A stretch of DNA of 64,000 bases from Vibrio chagasii (GCF_024347355.1 NZ_AP025465.1:2418001-2482000), one strand, 5' to 3'. Positions 9,350 to 25,724 are shown, counted from the first letter of the stretch. Notes: generated by a model not told the origin, from the sequence alone. Numbers and translations: made by a program.

Positions 9350-10615
9350 CTAGTTTCCTTTTTTCTGCCAATGCTCCAGCACTTCCCCTACTGTGTGGAA
9401 AGAACCGACCACCAACACGACATGGTCTTCACCTTTCGCTGATGCTAACGCCGCCTCAAACGCCGCAACCGGGTTTGTATGCTGCTCAACACCTTGAGGA
9501 AGGCTTTGACAAAGTTCAGCTGCCGTTGCTGCACGTGGCCCTTGTAGAGAAGCTGGATACCAGTGTGTTGCAATTGGCGCTAACACTTCTAATGTTGCTG
9601 GAATGTCTTTGTCATGAAGCATAGCGACTACAACGTGCAAGTTCTTGCCCGCATATTTTTTAGTAACTTGCTGTGCAAAGTATTCTGCTGAATGTGGGTT
9701 ATGAGCCACATCGAGCACAATCACAGGCTGGTCACTAATTTGTTGCATGCGCCCAGGAAGCTGAGCGTTCTTCAAACCATTAACCACGTTCACATCGCTA
9801 ATATCTAACTCTGATGTGCCCAGTGCCATCAATGCCGTTGCCGCGTTCGGGAGTGGCAATGTTGGGATAGGAAGCGACTCCAGTTGGAATGCACCGCTAT
9901 GCCAGTTCCAAGTATCGCCATCAACGGCATAGGTATATTGAATACCGACCTGATAAAACTCAGCTTTGATATCATCGGCGTGCGCAGCAACCGTCGCTGG
10001 AGGCTTAGGTTGACCACAGATAGCCGGCTTACCGCTACGATAGATTCCCGCTTTCTCAAAACCAATCACATTGATGTCATCGCCAAGCCAATCAACATGG
10101 TCAACCGCCAAGCTCGTAATGACAGACACATCGTGATCAACGATATTAGTAGCGTCTAAGCGCCCACCGAGGCCCACTTCTAACAACACAACGTCGACCG
10201 CTTCCGTTTGAAAAGCACGTAACGCGGCCAAAGTACCGTATTCGAAGAAGCTCAGGCTGATTTCACCACGTTCTTTCTCAATAAAATCAAAAGACTGAAC
10301 CATCTTTTCATCAGATAGATCTTGACCATTGATTCGAACACGTTCGTTGTAGCGAATTAAGTGAGGAGAGCTGTAGACACCAACAGAGTATCCCGCATCT
10401 AATAGAATGGCTTCCATCAGTGCGCACGTTGAGCCTTTGCCGTTGGTTCCGGCAACAGTAATTACGTGTCTAGCAGGTTTGGTAAGATTTGCCTTAGAGG
10501 CGACGGCCTGAACTCGGTCTAGTCCAAGATCAATAGCACTGGTGTGGATGTTTGATAAATAATCAAGCCACATCTCCAAAGATGATGTGGCTTGAGGAAT
10601 AGGTTGTTGACTCAT
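9350..10615 (-). CDS. folC: Dihydrofolate synthase / folylpolyglutamate synthase
   Basis: A Mur-ligase-fold ATP-dependent enzyme of 421 residues that adds glutamate to dihydropteroate and extends folate polyglutamate tails. The P-loop VAGTNGKGSTCALMEAIL (about residues 54-71) and the ALGTSELDIS..LPGRMQQI segment with DVAHNPHSAEYF in the C-terminal domain are diagnostic. It starts 42 bp downstream of accD and abuts dedD. Confidence 0.95.
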   Translation of the reverse strand: MSQQPIPQATSSLEMWLDYLSNIHTSAIDLGLDRVQAVASKANLTKPARHVITVAGTNGKGSTCALMEAILLDAGYSVGVYSSPHLIRYNERVRINGQDLSDEKMVQSFDFIEKERGEISLSFFEYGTLAALRAFQTEAVDVVLLEVGLGGRLDATNIVDHDVSVITSLAVDHVDWLGDDINVIGFEKAGIYRSGKPAICGQPKPPATVAAHADDIKAEFYQVGIQYTYAVDGDTWNWHSGAFQLESLPIPTLPLPNAATALMALGTSELDISDVNVVNGLKNAQLPGRMQQISDQPVIVLDVAHNPHSAEYFAQQVTKKYAGKNLHVVVAMLHDKDIPATLEVLAPIATHWYPASLQGPRAATAAELCQSLPQGVEQHTNPVAAFEAALASAKGEDHVVLVVGSFHTVGEVLEHWQKKGN

Positions 10616-10657
10616 CTAACTCATAACCATAATAAAGTTGGTTTGTTAGAAGGTACT

Positions 10658-11584
10658 TTACCCTTTTTCTGGCGCTTCTGGTACTTCATAAGCAGCTTCA
10701 TTCGGTGAATCGTTCACAGAAACTACTAATGGTGAAGGCTGATTGGTCATTTTTGCAACTAGGCTAGCTACGCGCTGACGCATTTCACGACGGTCAACGA
10801 TCATGTCGATAGCACCGTGGTCTAGTAGGAACTCACTACGTTGGAAACCTTCAGGTAGGTCTTCACGTACTGTTTGCTCGATTACACGACGACCAGCAAA
10901 ACCGATAAGTGCTTTTGGCTCACCGATGTTGATATCACCTAGCATTGCCAAACTTGCAGAAACACCGCCCATTGTTGGGTCAGTCATTACTGAAATAAAC
11001 GGCAGGCCTTTCGCAGATAGACGCTCAAGTGCAGCACTGGTTTTTGCCATTTGCATTAGAGACATTAGTGCCTCTTGCATACGCGCACCACCACTTGCAG
11101 AGAAACAAACTAAACCACAGTTGTTTTCAATAGCAGCATCTACAGCACGAACAAAACGAGCACCTACTACAGAGCCCATTGAACCGCCCATGAATGAGAA
11201 TTCAAACGCACACGCTACGATTGGTAGACCTAGTAGTTCACCTTTCATTGCTACAAGTGCGTCAGTTTCACCACTGTTCTTTTGAGCAGCAGAGATACGC
11301 TCTTTATAACGCTTAGAGTCTTTGAACTTCAGTTTGTCTTGCGGCTCAAGATCAGTACCAAGTTCAACACGCTCACCTTTGTCTAGGAATGTTTCCAGGC
11401 GGCGACGTGCTTTCATGCGCATGTGATGGTCACATTTTGGACATACTTCTAGGTTACGCTCTAGCTCAGCATGGTAAAGCACCTGCTCACAAGAAGTACA
11501 TTTAGTCCAAACACCCTCAGGGATAGACGCTTTGCGAGATGTTACGATGTTGCTTTTTTCTAAAATCTTTTCAAGCCAACTCAT
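10658..11584 (-). CDS. accD: Acetyl-CoA carboxylase carboxyltransferase beta subunit
   Basis: A 308-residue subunit that, with AccA, transfers the carboxyl group from biotin to acetyl-CoA, making malonyl-CoA. It shows the N-terminal zinc ribbon C29xxC32...C48xxC51 ([16 protein letters not shown]) and the crotonase-like core with [17 protein letters not shown] and [20 protein letters not shown]. Length and gene order (upstream of folC) match E. coli. Confidence 0.96.
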   Translation of the reverse strand: MSWLEKILEKSNIVTSRKASIPEGVWTKCTSCEQVLYHAELERNLEVCPKCDHHMRMKARRRLETFLDKGERVELGTDLEPQDKLKFKDSKRYKERISAAQKNSGETDALVAMKGELLGLPIVACAFEFSFMGGSMGSVVGARFVRAVDAAIENNCGLVCFSASGGARMQEALMSLMQMAKTSAALERLSAKGLPFISVMTDPTMGGVSASLAMLGDINIGEPKALIGFAGRRVIEQTVREDLPEGFQRSEFLLDHGAIDMIVDRREMRQRVASLVAKMTNQPSPLVVSVNDSPNEAAYEVPEAPEKG

Positions 11585-11759
11585 GGAAGACCTTTTGTTT
11601 CGATTCTTCCGCTTGATTGCGAAAGAAATAAATTTGGGAATTATGCGAGGAGATTAAAGCACATAAAACAGCAAGTGTAGATAAAAAACTGGTTGTACCT
11701 ATTTTCTTGAGCTATTTTACGCACGATTTCGCAATATTTTTTGAACCTAAGTCCCACAT

Positions 11760-12554
11760 TTAGTTCAAATTATCTGGAAGAAACAGAGGACCAATTGGCT
11801 CTCTTGGAAGACCGAATTCTTCTGGATAATCCACATCAACTAAATAGAGACCTTCGGCTTTAGCAGTTGCTCCAGCCAACTTACGGTCTTTCGCTTCAAG
11901 TAACCACTTGATCCATTCTGGCTTCTGCTCACCTTTACCAACGGCAATTAGGCTACCCGTAATGTTTCTCACCATATGGTGCACAAACGCATTCGCCTTA
12001 ATATCAATGACGATGTAATGGCCATGACGAGTCACGTTCAAATGAATCATATTTCGCCACGGGCTATGAGACTGGCAGTGCGTAGCTCTAAACGACGTAA
12101 AATCATTTTCACCCAGCAGGTACTGACCTGCCTCATGCATCTTTTTCTCGTCAAGGTGACCATGATAATGGCTCACACCTGAATTTAAGATTCCAGGGCG
12201 CAGTGCATGATTGAAAATGATATAGCGGTAGCGACGTGCCGTTGCAGAGAAGCGAGCATGAAAATCTTCATTCACTTCAGTTGCCCAACGAACAGCGATG
12301 TCTTTAGGCATGTTGGCATTTGCGCCCATTGTCCATGCCACCATTTTGCGGTCGACATTGGTTTCAAAGTGAACGACTTGTCCCGTACCGTGAACACCGG
12401 CATCCGTTCGTCCCGCACATTGAACTTCTACTGGGTGATTTGCGACAACCGAAAGAGCCTTTTCCAATTCTTCTTGGACACTTTTCACGTCTCGTTGGCG
12501 TTGCCAACCAAAGTAGTGGGTACCGTTATATTCAATACCTAAAGCAATTTTCAT
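11760..12554 (-). CDS. truA: tRNA pseudouridine(38-40) synthase
   Basis: A 264-residue pseudouridine synthase. The catalytic Asp51 lies in [33 protein letters not shown] and [17 protein letters not shown] are further TruA motifs. It modifies the anticodon stem-loop of many tRNAs. It sits between fimV and accD on the same strand, with 175 bp before accD that could hold a separate promoter for accD. Confidence 0.95.
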   Translation of the reverse strand: MKIALGIEYNGTHYFGWQRQRDVKSVQEELEKALSVVANHPVEVQCAGRTDAGVHGTGQVVHFETNVDRKMVAWTMGANANMPKDIAVRWATEVNEDFHARFSATARRYRYIIFNHALRPGILNSGVSHYHGHLDEKKMHEAGQYLLGENDFTSFRATHCQSHSPWRNMIHLNVTRHGHYIVIDIKANAFVHHMVRNITGSLIAVGKGEQKPEWIKWLLEAKDRKLAGATAKAEGLYLVDVDYPEEFGLPREPIGPLFLPDNLN

Positions 12555-12658
12555 GTTCTTGTTCTCTTTGAAAATGGGCGAGAAGTATATACGGAAATGA
12601 GTGCTATCCCAAATAGGATGGGACTAAATCTATAATATTAAAAGCACGACCCACCCAA

Positions 12659-12690
12659 AATAAAGGGTAGCCAATGCTACCCTTTATATC
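12659..12690. terminator. Hairpin terminator after fimV
   Basis: AAAGGGTAGC-CAAT-GCTACCCTTT forms a perfect stem just after the fimV stop codon (on the minus strand), followed on that strand by a T-rich stretch. Confidence 0.75.
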
Positions 12691-12699
12691 TCGCTCAAT

Positions 12700-17580
<4,881 letters not shown>

Positions 17581-17740
17581 AAAAGGCTCAGCTAGGTGCT
17601 TAAATTCGGATAAAGTGATGATCTATTAAATATATCGGATAAATGACGTAAAACTATAGAGATGAAAACAAAAAATGTGTTGCAGCGACAATATTCGCAG
17701 CAATTTCACACAATTTGACTAACAATATTTTTAATCGATT

Positions 17741-17772
17741 AAAAAAGCCCCACTAAAGAGTGAGGCTTGTTT
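17741..17772. terminator. Terminator downstream of asd
   Basis: On the minus strand AGCCTCAC-TCTTTA-GTGGGGCT followed by TTTTTT forms a rho-independent terminator shortly after the asd stop codon. It separates asd from fimV. Confidence 0.75.
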
Positions 17773-17788
17773 ATCAAAGCGGTGAAGC

Positions 17789-18802
17789 TTAGAAGTAATC
17801 GCGAATCAGAACTTCAGCGATTTGTACTGCGTTTGTTGCAGCGCCCTTACGAACGTTATCCGCAACAACCCACATGTTGATGCCGCTGTGATGGCTGATG
17901 TCGTTACGAATACGACCCACCATTACATGGTCTTTACCACCAGCGTCACGTACTTGTGTTGGGAATTCCATACCATGGAAAACTTCAACACCTTCTGTGT
18001 TCTCTAGTAGTTGAACTACTTGCTCAGCACCGATTGGTGAGCGAGTTTCCACGTGTAGAGATTCTGCGTGTCCGTAGAATACCGGTACACGAACACACGT
18101 TGGGTTCACAGTGATTGAAGAGTCGTTAAAGATTTTTTGTGTTTCCCAAACCATCTTCATCTCTTCGCGCGTGTAGCCGTTTTCCGTAAACTCATCAATT
18201 TGAGGGATACAGTTGAACGCGATCTGCTGTGGGAATGCTGAGTTTTCAGCTGGCATACCATTCAGAAGCTTAGCGGTTTGACCAGCAAGCTCATCGATAC
18301 CCGTTTTACCTGCACCAGAAACCGATTGGTAAGTCGACACGTTGATACGCTCTAGGCCTACTTCATCGTGAATTGGCTTAAGCGCAACCAGCATTTGAAT
18401 CGTTGAACAATTCGGGTTCGCAATGATATTGCGGTTGCGGAACTCAGCAATTGCTTCTGGGTTCACTTCAGGCACAACCAGTGGAACATCGTATTCGTAA
18501 CGGAACTTAGATGTGTTATCGATAACGACAACACCTTCATCCGCAGCAACTGGAGCCCATTGTTCAGAAAGGTCGCCACCAGCAGAGAAAAATGCGATAT
18601 GAACTTGAGACCAATCGAAGTCTGCAACGTTCTGCACTTGTATCGTCTTACCATTAAAGCGGTAAGTTTTACCTTCACTACGTTCACTTGCTAGTAAGTG
18701 CAGTTCACCGATAGGGAATTTACGCTCTTTAAGTACTTCAAGAATGGTTTCACCAACCGCACCAGTCGCACCTAAAATAGCAATATTAAATTCTTGGCTC
18801 AT
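17789..18802 (-). CDS. asd: Aspartate-semialdehyde dehydrogenase
   Basis: A 337-residue NADPH-dependent enzyme of the lysine/threonine/methionine branch and diaminopimelate synthesis. The Rossmann motif ILGATGAVGETILEVL and the catalytic Cys in NPNCSTIQ are intact, as is the YQSVSGAGKTG segment. The intact active-site Cys argues for a true Asd rather than the inactive USG-1 paralogue found near truA in E. coli. It lies 12 bp after pdxB, so the two are probably co-transcribed. Confidence 0.92.
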   Translation of the reverse strand: MSQEFNIAILGATGAVGETILEVLKERKFPIGELHLLASERSEGKTYRFNGKTIQVQNVADFDWSQVHIAFFSAGGDLSEQWAPVAADEGVVVIDNTSKFRYEYDVPLVVPEVNPEAIAEFRNRNIIANPNCSTIQMLVALKPIHDEVGLERINVSTYQSVSGAGKTGIDELAGQTAKLLNGMPAENSAFPQQIAFNCIPQIDEFTENGYTREEMKMVWETQKIFNDSSITVNPTCVRVPVFYGHAESLHVETRSPIGAEQVVQLLENTEGVEVFHGMEFPTQVRDAGGKDHVMVGRIRNDISHHSGINMWVVADNVRKGAATNAVQIAEVLIRDYF

Positions 18803-18814
18803 TGTTTCTCTCTT

Positions 18815-19948
18815 TTATAAAGTTGGCTTTACCATAAAACCGAGTTTAGCTAACGGTGCTAGATTACAAGAATCATCACCTGTTAACTCGACTGCACTGT
18901 ACTCTCTGCGGTCCCAATACTCTTTACGCATCTTGTCAAATGAACCTGGCGTAGCGATATTGCGACGGAATAAGGCATCGTCTTTGCGCACATCATAGAT
19001 CAACTGAGTCAAATTGTGCAGTGTTGCTTCGTCCCAAGCTCTATCTAATTTCATTTGAGGCACAGGCGCTGTCGGCAATAGATCGCTCGCGTAAGCGCGT
19101 TGTTCACTGCCTAAGAACTCGCAATAGCTGTTAAAGATCATCGTCGTACCGCGTGCTTTGCCCTCTAGACCGTAGCCCGCTACGTGAGGTGTTGCAAAAG
19201 CGAGTAAAGGAAGCAGCTCCATGTCGACTTCAGGTTCAAACTCAAATACATCAAGGACAGCCGTGAAGCCATCAGCTTTTTGCAAGCGAGCTTTTAGCGC
19301 TTGGTTATCCACGACAGGGCCCCGAGCCGCATTTATCAGGATTTGATCAGCACGCAAGTTATTTAGCACTTGCTCATTGATCAAGTGATGCGTTGGGAAC
19401 TCACCCGTTTTAGTGATTGGCGTATGCAGCGTGATAACGTCAGATTGCTTAAGCAGCGTTTCTAGTTCTGTAAACTCACGAGTGTCACCCTCTTGCTGTT
19501 TTAGAGGGTCGTTCAGTAGAACTTTAATACCAATACCTTCAAGGCATTTTGCTAAGTAGCTGCCCACTTGACCACAACCAATAATACCGACTGTTTTATC
19601 AAATACAGAAAAGCCTTGTTGCTGCGCAAGAACCATCATCGCACTGAACGCGTATTCAGCCACACCTACCTTGTTACAGCCCGGTGCCGCGGTAAAGAAA
19701 ATGCCACGCTCTTTCATCAATTCTTGGTCGACGTGATCCATACCCGCCGTTGCAGTGCCGACAAACTTCAGTTTATTGGCTTTGCTGATTAATTCTTCGT
19801 TCACCTTGGTGACAGAGCGAATCATCAGTGCGTCTACGTCAACCAGATCGTCCGCAGTTAATGTGCGACCAGACTTCATTGTCACGTCACCTAGCTGGCT
19901 AAAAAGCGCTTCAGCATAAGGCATGTTTTCGTCGATTAAGATTTTCAT
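18815..19948 (-). CDS. pdxB: Erythronate-4-phosphate dehydrogenase
   Basis: A D-2-hydroxyacid dehydrogenase-fold enzyme of de novo pyridoxal phosphate synthesis. I chose ATG 19948 ([20 protein letters not shown], 377 residues) over a GTG 23 codons upstream because this is the family's conserved start. The NAD-binding motif [15 protein letters not shown] and the catalytic-domain segment [16 protein letters not shown] are present. It is followed immediately by asd. Confidence 0.94.
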   Translation of the reverse strand: MKILIDENMPYAEALFSQLGDVTMKSGRTLTADDLVDVDALMIRSVTKVNEELISKANKLKFVGTATAGMDHVDQELMKERGIFFTAAPGCNKVGVAEYAFSAMMVLAQQQGFSVFDKTVGIIGCGQVGSYLAKCLEGIGIKVLLNDPLKQQEGDTREFTELETLLKQSDVITLHTPITKTGEFPTHHLINEQVLNNLRADQILINAARGPVVDNQALKARLQKADGFTAVLDVFEFEPEVDMELLPLLAFATPHVAGYGLEGKARGTTMIFNSYCEFLGSEQRAYASDLLPTAPVPQMKLDRAWDEATLHNLTQLIYDVRKDDALFRRNIATPGSFDKMRKEYWDRREYSAVELTGDDSCNLAPLAKLGFMVKPTL

Positions 19949-20113
19949 TTGGCGAGTACTTTTGTTGGGGTCTATAGACCTAAATGTGGATTGAAATGAT
20001 TGTGCAAAATTCCACACACGGTGTCGAGTAACAAATGGAATACATTATGAATAAAGGCTTGTTGAGATAAGGATTGATTGCCCTACGCAGCTTTTACTAC
20101 TCAAGCCTAAAAC

Positions 20114-20230
20114 GAAAAATGCCCGATTGAATTAACAATCGGGCAAACATCCAGAACAAAAGGATCCTATCTCGCTCTCCAGGAGACAGAGTCTGCGTCT
20201 GTTCGACCAGTACTGACCAAAGCCACTACT
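20114..20230 (-). ncRNA. Candidate FarS-like sRNA from the fabB 3'UTR
   Basis: The 19949-20379 gap between pdxB and fabB has no ORF. On the fabB strand it ends in a strong rho-independent terminator (GCCCGATTG-TTAATT-CAATCGGGC then ATTTTT, 20144-20115), about 250 nt after the fabB stop. In Vibrio cholerae the sRNA FarS is cut by RNase E from the fabB 3'UTR and represses fadE; the same position and terminator suggest a homologue. The 5' end given here is a guess. No sequence comparison was possible. Confidence 0.5.
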
Positions 20231-20379
20231 GATCAAGCTCTGGAAACCTTTCCGTTTCTAAACCTATGTTTAGAAAGCTTTGTTCTGTGGGTCATAGTTA
20301 ATGGGTTACCTGTGCGTGTTGAAACGGCACTCGCGTCACCCGTTAACAATTAACCTTTATCTATCTAACTTAAGTCTAA

Positions 20380-21591
20380 TTAAGCTTGGTATTTTTTGAT
20401 TACTAGCGTTGCGTTTGTACCGCCGAAACCAAAGCTGTTAGACATAACTGTTGTTAGCTCTTGCTCACGAGCTTCAGTTACGATGTCTAGGCCAGCAGCT
20501 GCTTCGTCTAGGTTAGAAACGTTAATGCTTGGAGCGATGAAGCCGTTGTCTAGCATTAGCGTTGAGTAAATCGCTTCGTGTACGCCAGCTGCACCTAGAG
20601 CGTGACCTGTCATCGCTTTAGTTGCTGAGATTGCTGGGCTGTTGCCACCAAATACTTCTTGGATAGCACCTAGCTCTTTCACGTCACCAACTGGAGTTGA
20701 AGTACCGTGAGTGTTCACGTAGTCAACGCCATCAACGTTTTGCATTGCCATCTTCATACAACGAACCGCGCCTTCACCAGAAGGAGCAACCATGTCGTAG
20801 CCATCTGAAGTTGCGCCGTAGCCTACGATCTCACCGTAGATTTTCGCGCCACGAGCAACTGCGTGCTCAAGCTCTTCGATTACTAGCATGCCGCCGCCAC
20901 CAGAGATAACGAAACCATCACGGTCTGCATCGTAAGTACGAGAAGCCAGCTCAGGAGTATCGTTGTACTTAGTAGAAAGTGCGCCCATTGCGTCGAACAT
21001 CATAGTCAGAGACCAATCTAGTTCTTCACCGCCACCAGCGAATACTACGTCTTGCTTACCTAGTTGGATAAGCTCCATTGCGTGACCAATACAGTGTGCA
21101 GATGTTGCACATGCAGAACTCATAGAGTAGTTCACACCACGGATTTTGAAAGGAGTTGCTAGACAAGCAGAAACCGTTGAAGCCATTGTACGTGGAACCA
21201 TGTATGGACCAACACGCTTCACGCCTTTCTCACGGATGATGTCTACTGCGTTTACTTGGTTAAGAGAAGAAGCACCACCTGAACCCGCAACGATACCTGT
21301 GCGGTCATTAGATACTTGCTCTTCTGTTAGGCCAGCGTCTGCAATTGCTTGCTCCATTGAAAGATAAGCGAATGCCGCTGCATCACCCATAAAGCGCATC
21401 TTTTTGCGGTCAATATGGTCAGCAGGGTTCATTTTTAGGTTACCCCAAACTTGAGAGCGTAAGCCGTTTTCCTTGAACTGCTCTGAAGCGGTAATACCAG
21501 ATTTACCCTCTTTCAGTGATGCTAAAACTTCTTCGACGTTGTTACCGATACTTGAAACAATACCCATACCGGTGATTACGACTCGTTTCAT
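20380..21591 (-). CDS. fabB: 3-oxoacyl-ACP synthase I (KAS I)
   Basis: A 403-residue condensing enzyme for fatty acid elongation, needed for unsaturated fatty acids. The Cys-His-His triad is present: Cys in [13 protein letters not shown], His in [13 protein letters not shown], His in [16 protein letters not shown], plus the C-terminal [14 protein letters not shown] loop. It is divergent from mnmC. It has a long 3'UTR that may carry an sRNA. Confidence 0.96.
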   Translation of the reverse strand: MKRVVITGMGIVSSIGNNVEEVLASLKEGKSGITASEQFKENGLRSQVWGNLKMNPADHIDRKKMRFMGDAAAFAYLSMEQAIADAGLTEEQVSNDRTGIVAGSGGASSLNQVNAVDIIREKGVKRVGPYMVPRTMASTVSACLATPFKIRGVNYSMSSACATSAHCIGHAMELIQLGKQDVVFAGGGEELDWSLTMMFDAMGALSTKYNDTPELASRTYDADRDGFVISGGGGMLVIEELEHAVARGAKIYGEIVGYGATSDGYDMVAPSGEGAVRCMKMAMQNVDGVDYVNTHGTSTPVGDVKELGAIQEVFGGNSPAISATKAMTGHALGAAGVHEAIYSTLMLDNGFIAPSINVSNLDEAAAGLDIVTEAREQELTTVMSNSFGFGGTNATLVIKKYQA

Positions 21592-21719
21592 GTGACATTC
21601 CTATAATTCTAAATTCAGCTAGATGATAACTAAGAAGCCTAACAAAAGTGGTCAGCTTTCCTAGAAATTCGTACAATCCCTACCAACATATCGCTTCAAA
21701 TCACAAAATGATAGATTTT

Positions 21720-23798
21720 ATGACTTCAATTACTAATGCTGAGCTGGAATGGAATGAGTCTGGCACGCCAGTTTCAGACCAATTTGACGATGTTTACTTC
21801 TCCAACGTAAATGGTTTGGAAGAGACTCGTTACGTTTTTTTAAAGCAAAACCACCTTCCAGAGCGTTGGCTTGAACATGATCAGCGCCGTTTTGTGATCG
21901 CTGAAACTGGCTTTGGTACAGGCCTCAACTTTCTTGCGGTTTGGCAGTGGTTCGATGCTTTCCTTAAAGATAACCCTCAAGCTATTACCAAAGAGTTACA
22001 TTTCATCAGTTTTGAGAAATATCCTTTAAACAAAGAGGATCTCATCAAAGCACACCAAGCGTGGCCAGAATTAGCCGAGTATGCGACGCAACTCCAAGAA
22101 CACTACCCTATCGCCCTGCCTGAATGTCACCGCATTGTATTGGGCGATGGCGCGATCACATTGGATTTATGGTTCGGCGACATCAAAGACTGTATGCCAA
22201 GCGTGCCTACGCCAAAGATAGGTTTGGTGGATGCATGGTTCCTAGATGGATTCGCCCCAAGCAAAAACCCAGAGATGTGGAACCAAAACCTATTCAATGG
22301 CATGGCAAAGCTAGCCAAACAAGATTGTAGCTGTGCGACTTTTACCGCGGCCGGTTTCGTGCGTCGTGGGTTAATTGAAGCTGGCTTTGAGATGAAGAAG
22401 GTCAAAGGCTTTGGTACTAAGCGCGAAATGATTGCAGGCCGACTTGGCGAAAAACATGCTCATACCAATATCAAACCTTGGTATGGCTTATCAGAGCACA
22501 GCGACTCACAAGACATCGCTATCATCGGTGGTGGTGTTGCCAGTGCTGCGTTGGCTAAAACACTGAGCCGCCGCGGTAAGAACATCACGCTTTATTGTGA
22601 ACACCAGCAAGCTGCAGGTAACGCCTCTGGTAATAACCAAGGTGCGATTTACCCGCTATTGAGTGAAGCGACCTCAAACGTTTCGCGTATATTCGGCCCT
22701 GGATTGTTGTTTGCGCGTCAGTTCATCAATCAAGCCGCAACATCGATTGAATTCGACCATAACTGGTGTGGTGTGAACATTTTGATGTGGGATGAAGGTT
22801 CCACTAAGAAGCTCAATCGCATGTTGGCAGGTAATTTCCACACCGATTTGATTCAGCGTTTATCGCCAGAGCAAGCAAACGAAAAGATCGGTTTACCCGT
22901 TGATAAAGAGAGCGTCTACTTTCCTCTAGGTGGATGGTTAAGCCCACTTCAGCTTACTCAAGGCCTGATTGGTCAATTGGAACAAGTCAATAAAGTAAGT
23001 ACACACTATCAACATCAAGTGACTCAACTAGAGTTGCTCGAAGCTGAACAACAATGGCTACTAACGATTGAGACACCACAAGGTCAGATTCAAACTAAGC
23101 ATGACCAAGTAGTGGTTGCGAACGGGCATAAGTTCACTCAATTTGAGCAAACTCAACCTGTACCTCTTACTCCGGTTAAAGGTCAAGTGAGCCACATTCC
23201 AACCACGGAAAATCTTAGCAAACTCAAAACCGTGTTGTGCTTTGATGGCTACCTTACGCCACAAAACCCAAACAATGGACACCATTGCATTGGCGCGAAC
23301 TACGACAAAACCAACATCGACCAAGAGTTTGATGCTGAAGTTCAACAGCACAATGGCGAGCGCCTTCATGGGTCATTGCCAGATCAAGCATGGACAAAAG
23401 AAGTCGATACCAGTGGCAACCTAGCGCGCCAAGGTATCCGTAGTGTAAGCCGCGATCATCTTCCGTTTGTCGGTAACGTTGGTAACTTTGAAGCCATTAA
23501 AGAGCAGTACCAAAATCTGCATAACTTTAACCCACAGCGTGACTCGGTTGACGATGTTGAAACTGTCACTAGCTTCCCTAACCTATTCTGCTTTATCGGT
23601 TTAGGCTCTCGCGGGTTAAGCTCTGCTCCCCTACTTGCAGAGGTTTTAGCATCACAAATTTGTGGCGATCCACTTCCTCTTCCTGCTGATGTACTGGAAG
23701 CCATTCACCCAAGCAGAATGTGGGTACGCAGACTACGTAAGGGTAAGGCATTAACAGCGGGATGGGTCGCAGATAAACAAGCGAAAGCCAATCAATAG
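21720..23798 (+). CDS. mnmC: Bifunctional tRNA wobble-uridine enzyme MnmC
   Basis: A two-domain enzyme finishing the mnm5(s2)U34 tRNA modification. The N-terminal methyltransferase half contains [18 protein letters not shown] and [17 protein letters not shown]. The C-terminal FAD oxidase half opens with [20 protein letters not shown]. The ATG at 21720 ([11 protein letters not shown], 692 residues) was preferred over in-frame starts 4 and 24 codons upstream because it is the typical N terminus. It is divergent from fabB, the same arrangement as in E. coli. Confidence 0.94.
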   Translation: MTSITNAELEWNESGTPVSDQFDDVYFSNVNGLEETRYVFLKQNHLPERWLEHDQRRFVIAETGFGTGLNFLAVWQWFDAFLKDNPQAITKELHFISFEKYPLNKEDLIKAHQAWPELAEYATQLQEHYPIALPECHRIVLGDGAITLDLWFGDIKDCMPSVPTPKIGLVDAWFLDGFAPSKNPEMWNQNLFNGMAKLAKQDCSCATFTAAGFVRRGLIEAGFEMKKVKGFGTKREMIAGRLGEKHAHTNIKPWYGLSEHSDSQDIAIIGGGVASAALAKTLSRRGKNITLYCEHQQAAGNASGNNQGAIYPLLSEATSNVSRIFGPGLLFARQFINQAATSIEFDHNWCGVNILMWDEGSTKKLNRMLAGNFHTDLIQRLSPEQANEKIGLPVDKESVYFPLGGWLSPLQLTQGLIGQLEQVNKVSTHYQHQVTQLELLEAEQQWLLTIETPQGQIQTKHDQVVVANGHKFTQFEQTQPVPLTPVKGQVSHIPTTENLSKLKTVLCFDGYLTPQNPNNGHHCIGANYDKTNIDQEFDAEVQQHNGERLHGSLPDQAWTKEVDTSGNLARQGIRSVSRDHLPFVGNVGNFEAIKEQYQNLHNFNPQRDSVDDVETVTSFPNLFCFIGLGSRGLSSAPLLAEVLASQICGDPLPLPADVLEAIHPSRMWVRRLRKGKALTAGWVADKQAKANQ

Positions 23799-23840
23799 CT
23801 GACGGACTACTCGTTCGTAAATTCAGAGTATTTGTAATGA

Positions 23841-23876
23841 AAAAGCCCGAGTGACGTTATGTCTCTCGGGCTTTTT
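23841..23876. terminator. Terminator after mnmC
   Basis: AAAAGCCCGAG...CTCGGGCTTTTT is a perfect hairpin with a T tail, and can serve both mnmC and the convergent FMN reductase gene. Confidence 0.88.
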
Positions 23877-23932
23877 GTATCTGATGACTTAAACTTTCAA
23901 ACGACTTTACTGGGTTTAAGCACTAATAAGAA

Positions 23933-24454
23933 TTAAAGCTTAGCGACGGCTTCTTTAATCTGCTGTGCGATCTCTTCGTTGCTGATAGAACCAGATTCAA
24001 AGTCGAAGTTATCGTAGAAGCTTGGTACAGAAACTGATGCCTTTACGTTACCGCCAAAGTAAGGTGCCGAGCTTGCCGCCGCGCCCAGTACTGTTTGTGC
24101 CCCACCAGGGCCAGGAGAAGTCGCTAGGTAAACCGCAGGCTTTTCGCCAAAGACTGAACGCTCAATGCGTGTCGCCCAATCAAACAGGTTTTTATACGCT
24201 GCAGGGTAATGTCCGTTGTGTTCTGCGAAAGAGATAACAAATGCGTCCGCTTCTGCTAGATCACGCAAAAATGCTTGCGCGCCTTCTGCTTGACCGATCT
24301 CTTTTTCAGTGTCTTCACTGAACATAGGAACGTTATAATCAGTGATGTTGAGAACTTTTACGTCAGCACCTTCAATCAAGCTAGCTGCGTAAGTTGCTAG
24401 TGTTTTGTTGATAGAGGTAGAGCTTGTGCTTGCGCCGAATGCGATAACTTTCAT
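23933..24454 (-). CDS. NADPH-dependent FMN reductase family protein
   Basis: A 173-residue flavodoxin-fold reductase: N-terminal IAFGASTSSTSINKTLATYA phosphate-binding segment, VISFAEHNGHYPAAYKNLFD, and the YLATSPGPGGAQTVLGAA loop. These are features of the NADPH-FMN reductase/NAD(P)H quinone reductase family. The precise electron acceptor is unknown. It is a single gene, convergent with mnmC. Confidence 0.85.
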   Translation of the reverse strand: MKVIAFGASTSSTSINKTLATYAASLIEGADVKVLNITDYNVPMFSEDTEKEIGQAEGAQAFLRDLAEADAFVISFAEHNGHYPAAYKNLFDWATRIERSVFGEKPAVYLATSPGPGGAQTVLGAAASSAPYFGGNVKASVSVPSFYDNFDFESGSISNEEIAQQIKEAVAKL

Positions 24455-24621
24455 GATGTAACCCTTTCTGTAATCTCGTTAAGTGGGATTAGAGTAACGT
24501 AGTCAGAAAATGGCACCATAACAAGGATTGAACAGACTCATTCAAAAATTTCGAATGAGTCTCAAACTATTCACTGCTCAGCAAAATGGAAAGGAAGAGA
24601 CTGAACAGATATCACCAAGAA

Positions 24622-24885
24622 TTAAGCTTGGTTTTGTAGCTCAACCCAAAGGTCATTCACAATGGTGCGATCTGCTGGTGTAAGTTCAGAGCGAGCATCA
24701 TCTAGGCTCTTCTCAATGCGCGCTTTTACTTCTGCTAAATCTTCAATGCCTTCTTCTTCACATGAAGCCACTGAAAGAGAAATATGACCACGTAAGTAAC
24801 CACCCGCAAACAGTTCGTCATCTGATGCGTTTTCAATGCGAGCATCAATTACTTCAAGTAGTTTTTCTTCAAATTCGATAATCAT
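24622..24885 (-). CDS. yfcL: YfcL family protein
   Basis: An 87-residue acidic helical protein of the YfcL family. The sequence starts MIIEFEEKLLEVIDARIENA and continues with YLRGHISLSVASCEEEGI. It lies 9 bp after epmC on the same strand; yfcL and yfcM/epmC are also neighbours in E. coli. Function unknown. Confidence 0.85.
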   Translation of the reverse strand: MIIEFEEKLLEVIDARIENASDDELFAGGYLRGHISLSVASCEEEGIEDLAEVKARIEKSLDDARSELTPADRTIVNDLWVELQNQA

Positions 24886-24894
24886 AATATTCTC

Positions 24895-25425
24895 TTATTT
24901 CACAATAAACTGGCTAGCACACAGAGGTTCTACATCGTAGAAGTCGCGCAACGCTTCAGAAAGCATTTTGACTCTTGGTGGAAGACCAACTTCTAGGATA
25001 CCCATGACTTCGTTGTGTACTTTATTCATAAAGGCCAAACGATCTGGCTCAAAATCGCCGTGTAGATTGTCACAGCTAACATTAAAAGGAAAGCCTGCAC
25101 TGGTTGCAATGATCCATTCATACGCTTGCGGGCGGATTTCTACCTTTTCAAACTCAGCTTGAACCGCTTCTGTTCGACCATCTGGCTCATACCAATAACC
25201 AAAATCTTCCAATAAACGACGCTCAGGACCCGCTACACACCAGTGCGCGATCTCGTGCAGTGCAGAGGCATAAAACCCGCAAGCAAACACGATACGATGG
25301 TGAGGAACCTGCTCATCGGCTGGTAGATAAATAGGCTCATCTTCACCTAGTTCGAGTTTAGTATTGAAGCTATCGAAAAAGGTTTGGTTGAAAATATTGA
25401 TAATATCTGGATATTGGTGCGTCAT
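24895..25425 (-). CDS. epmC: Elongation factor P hydroxylase EpmC
   Basis: A 176-residue member of the YfcM/EpmC family, which hydroxylates the lysyl-lysine modification on elongation factor P. The metal-binding HEIAHWCVAG motif and YWYEPDGRTEAVQAEFEKVE segment are characteristic. It is followed closely by yfcL, so probably an operon. Confidence 0.9.
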   Translation of the reverse strand: MTHQYPDIINIFNQTFFDSFNTKLELGEDEPIYLPADEQVPHHRIVFACGFYASALHEIAHWCVAGPERRLLEDFGYWYEPDGRTEAVQAEFEKVEIRPQAYEWIIATSAGFPFNVSCDNLHGDFEPDRLAFMNKVHNEVMGILEVGLPPRVKMLSEALRDFYDVEPLCASQFIVK

Positions 25426-25724
25426 AGAATCAAATTAAAGTAAAAAGAACAGGCGCATTTTGCGTTTTTTTGCGCGCTCGGTAAAGCCCTATTAAGGGTA
25501 ATGACATTCGCAATATCGTTGTCCTAGAGGTGGACAATCGATTGCAGCATCCAGATTACACCACTTTTAGGTGAATGATTAGTTTAGCTAATCTGAAATG
25601 CTCATTCACGGTACAAATATTCATTCGTCAATCACCTGTTTTACTACTACACTCGCGCTTCATTTTTATATCTCCAAGGCCTATAAGACTCCAATTTATA
25701 GACCTAAATAATAGAGCTACAGCA

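Noticed and set aside
20165..20340. Riboswitch between pdxB and fabB
   Set aside because: The region is 3' of fabB and closed by a terminator facing away from pdxB; a 3'UTR sRNA is more plausible than a leader element.
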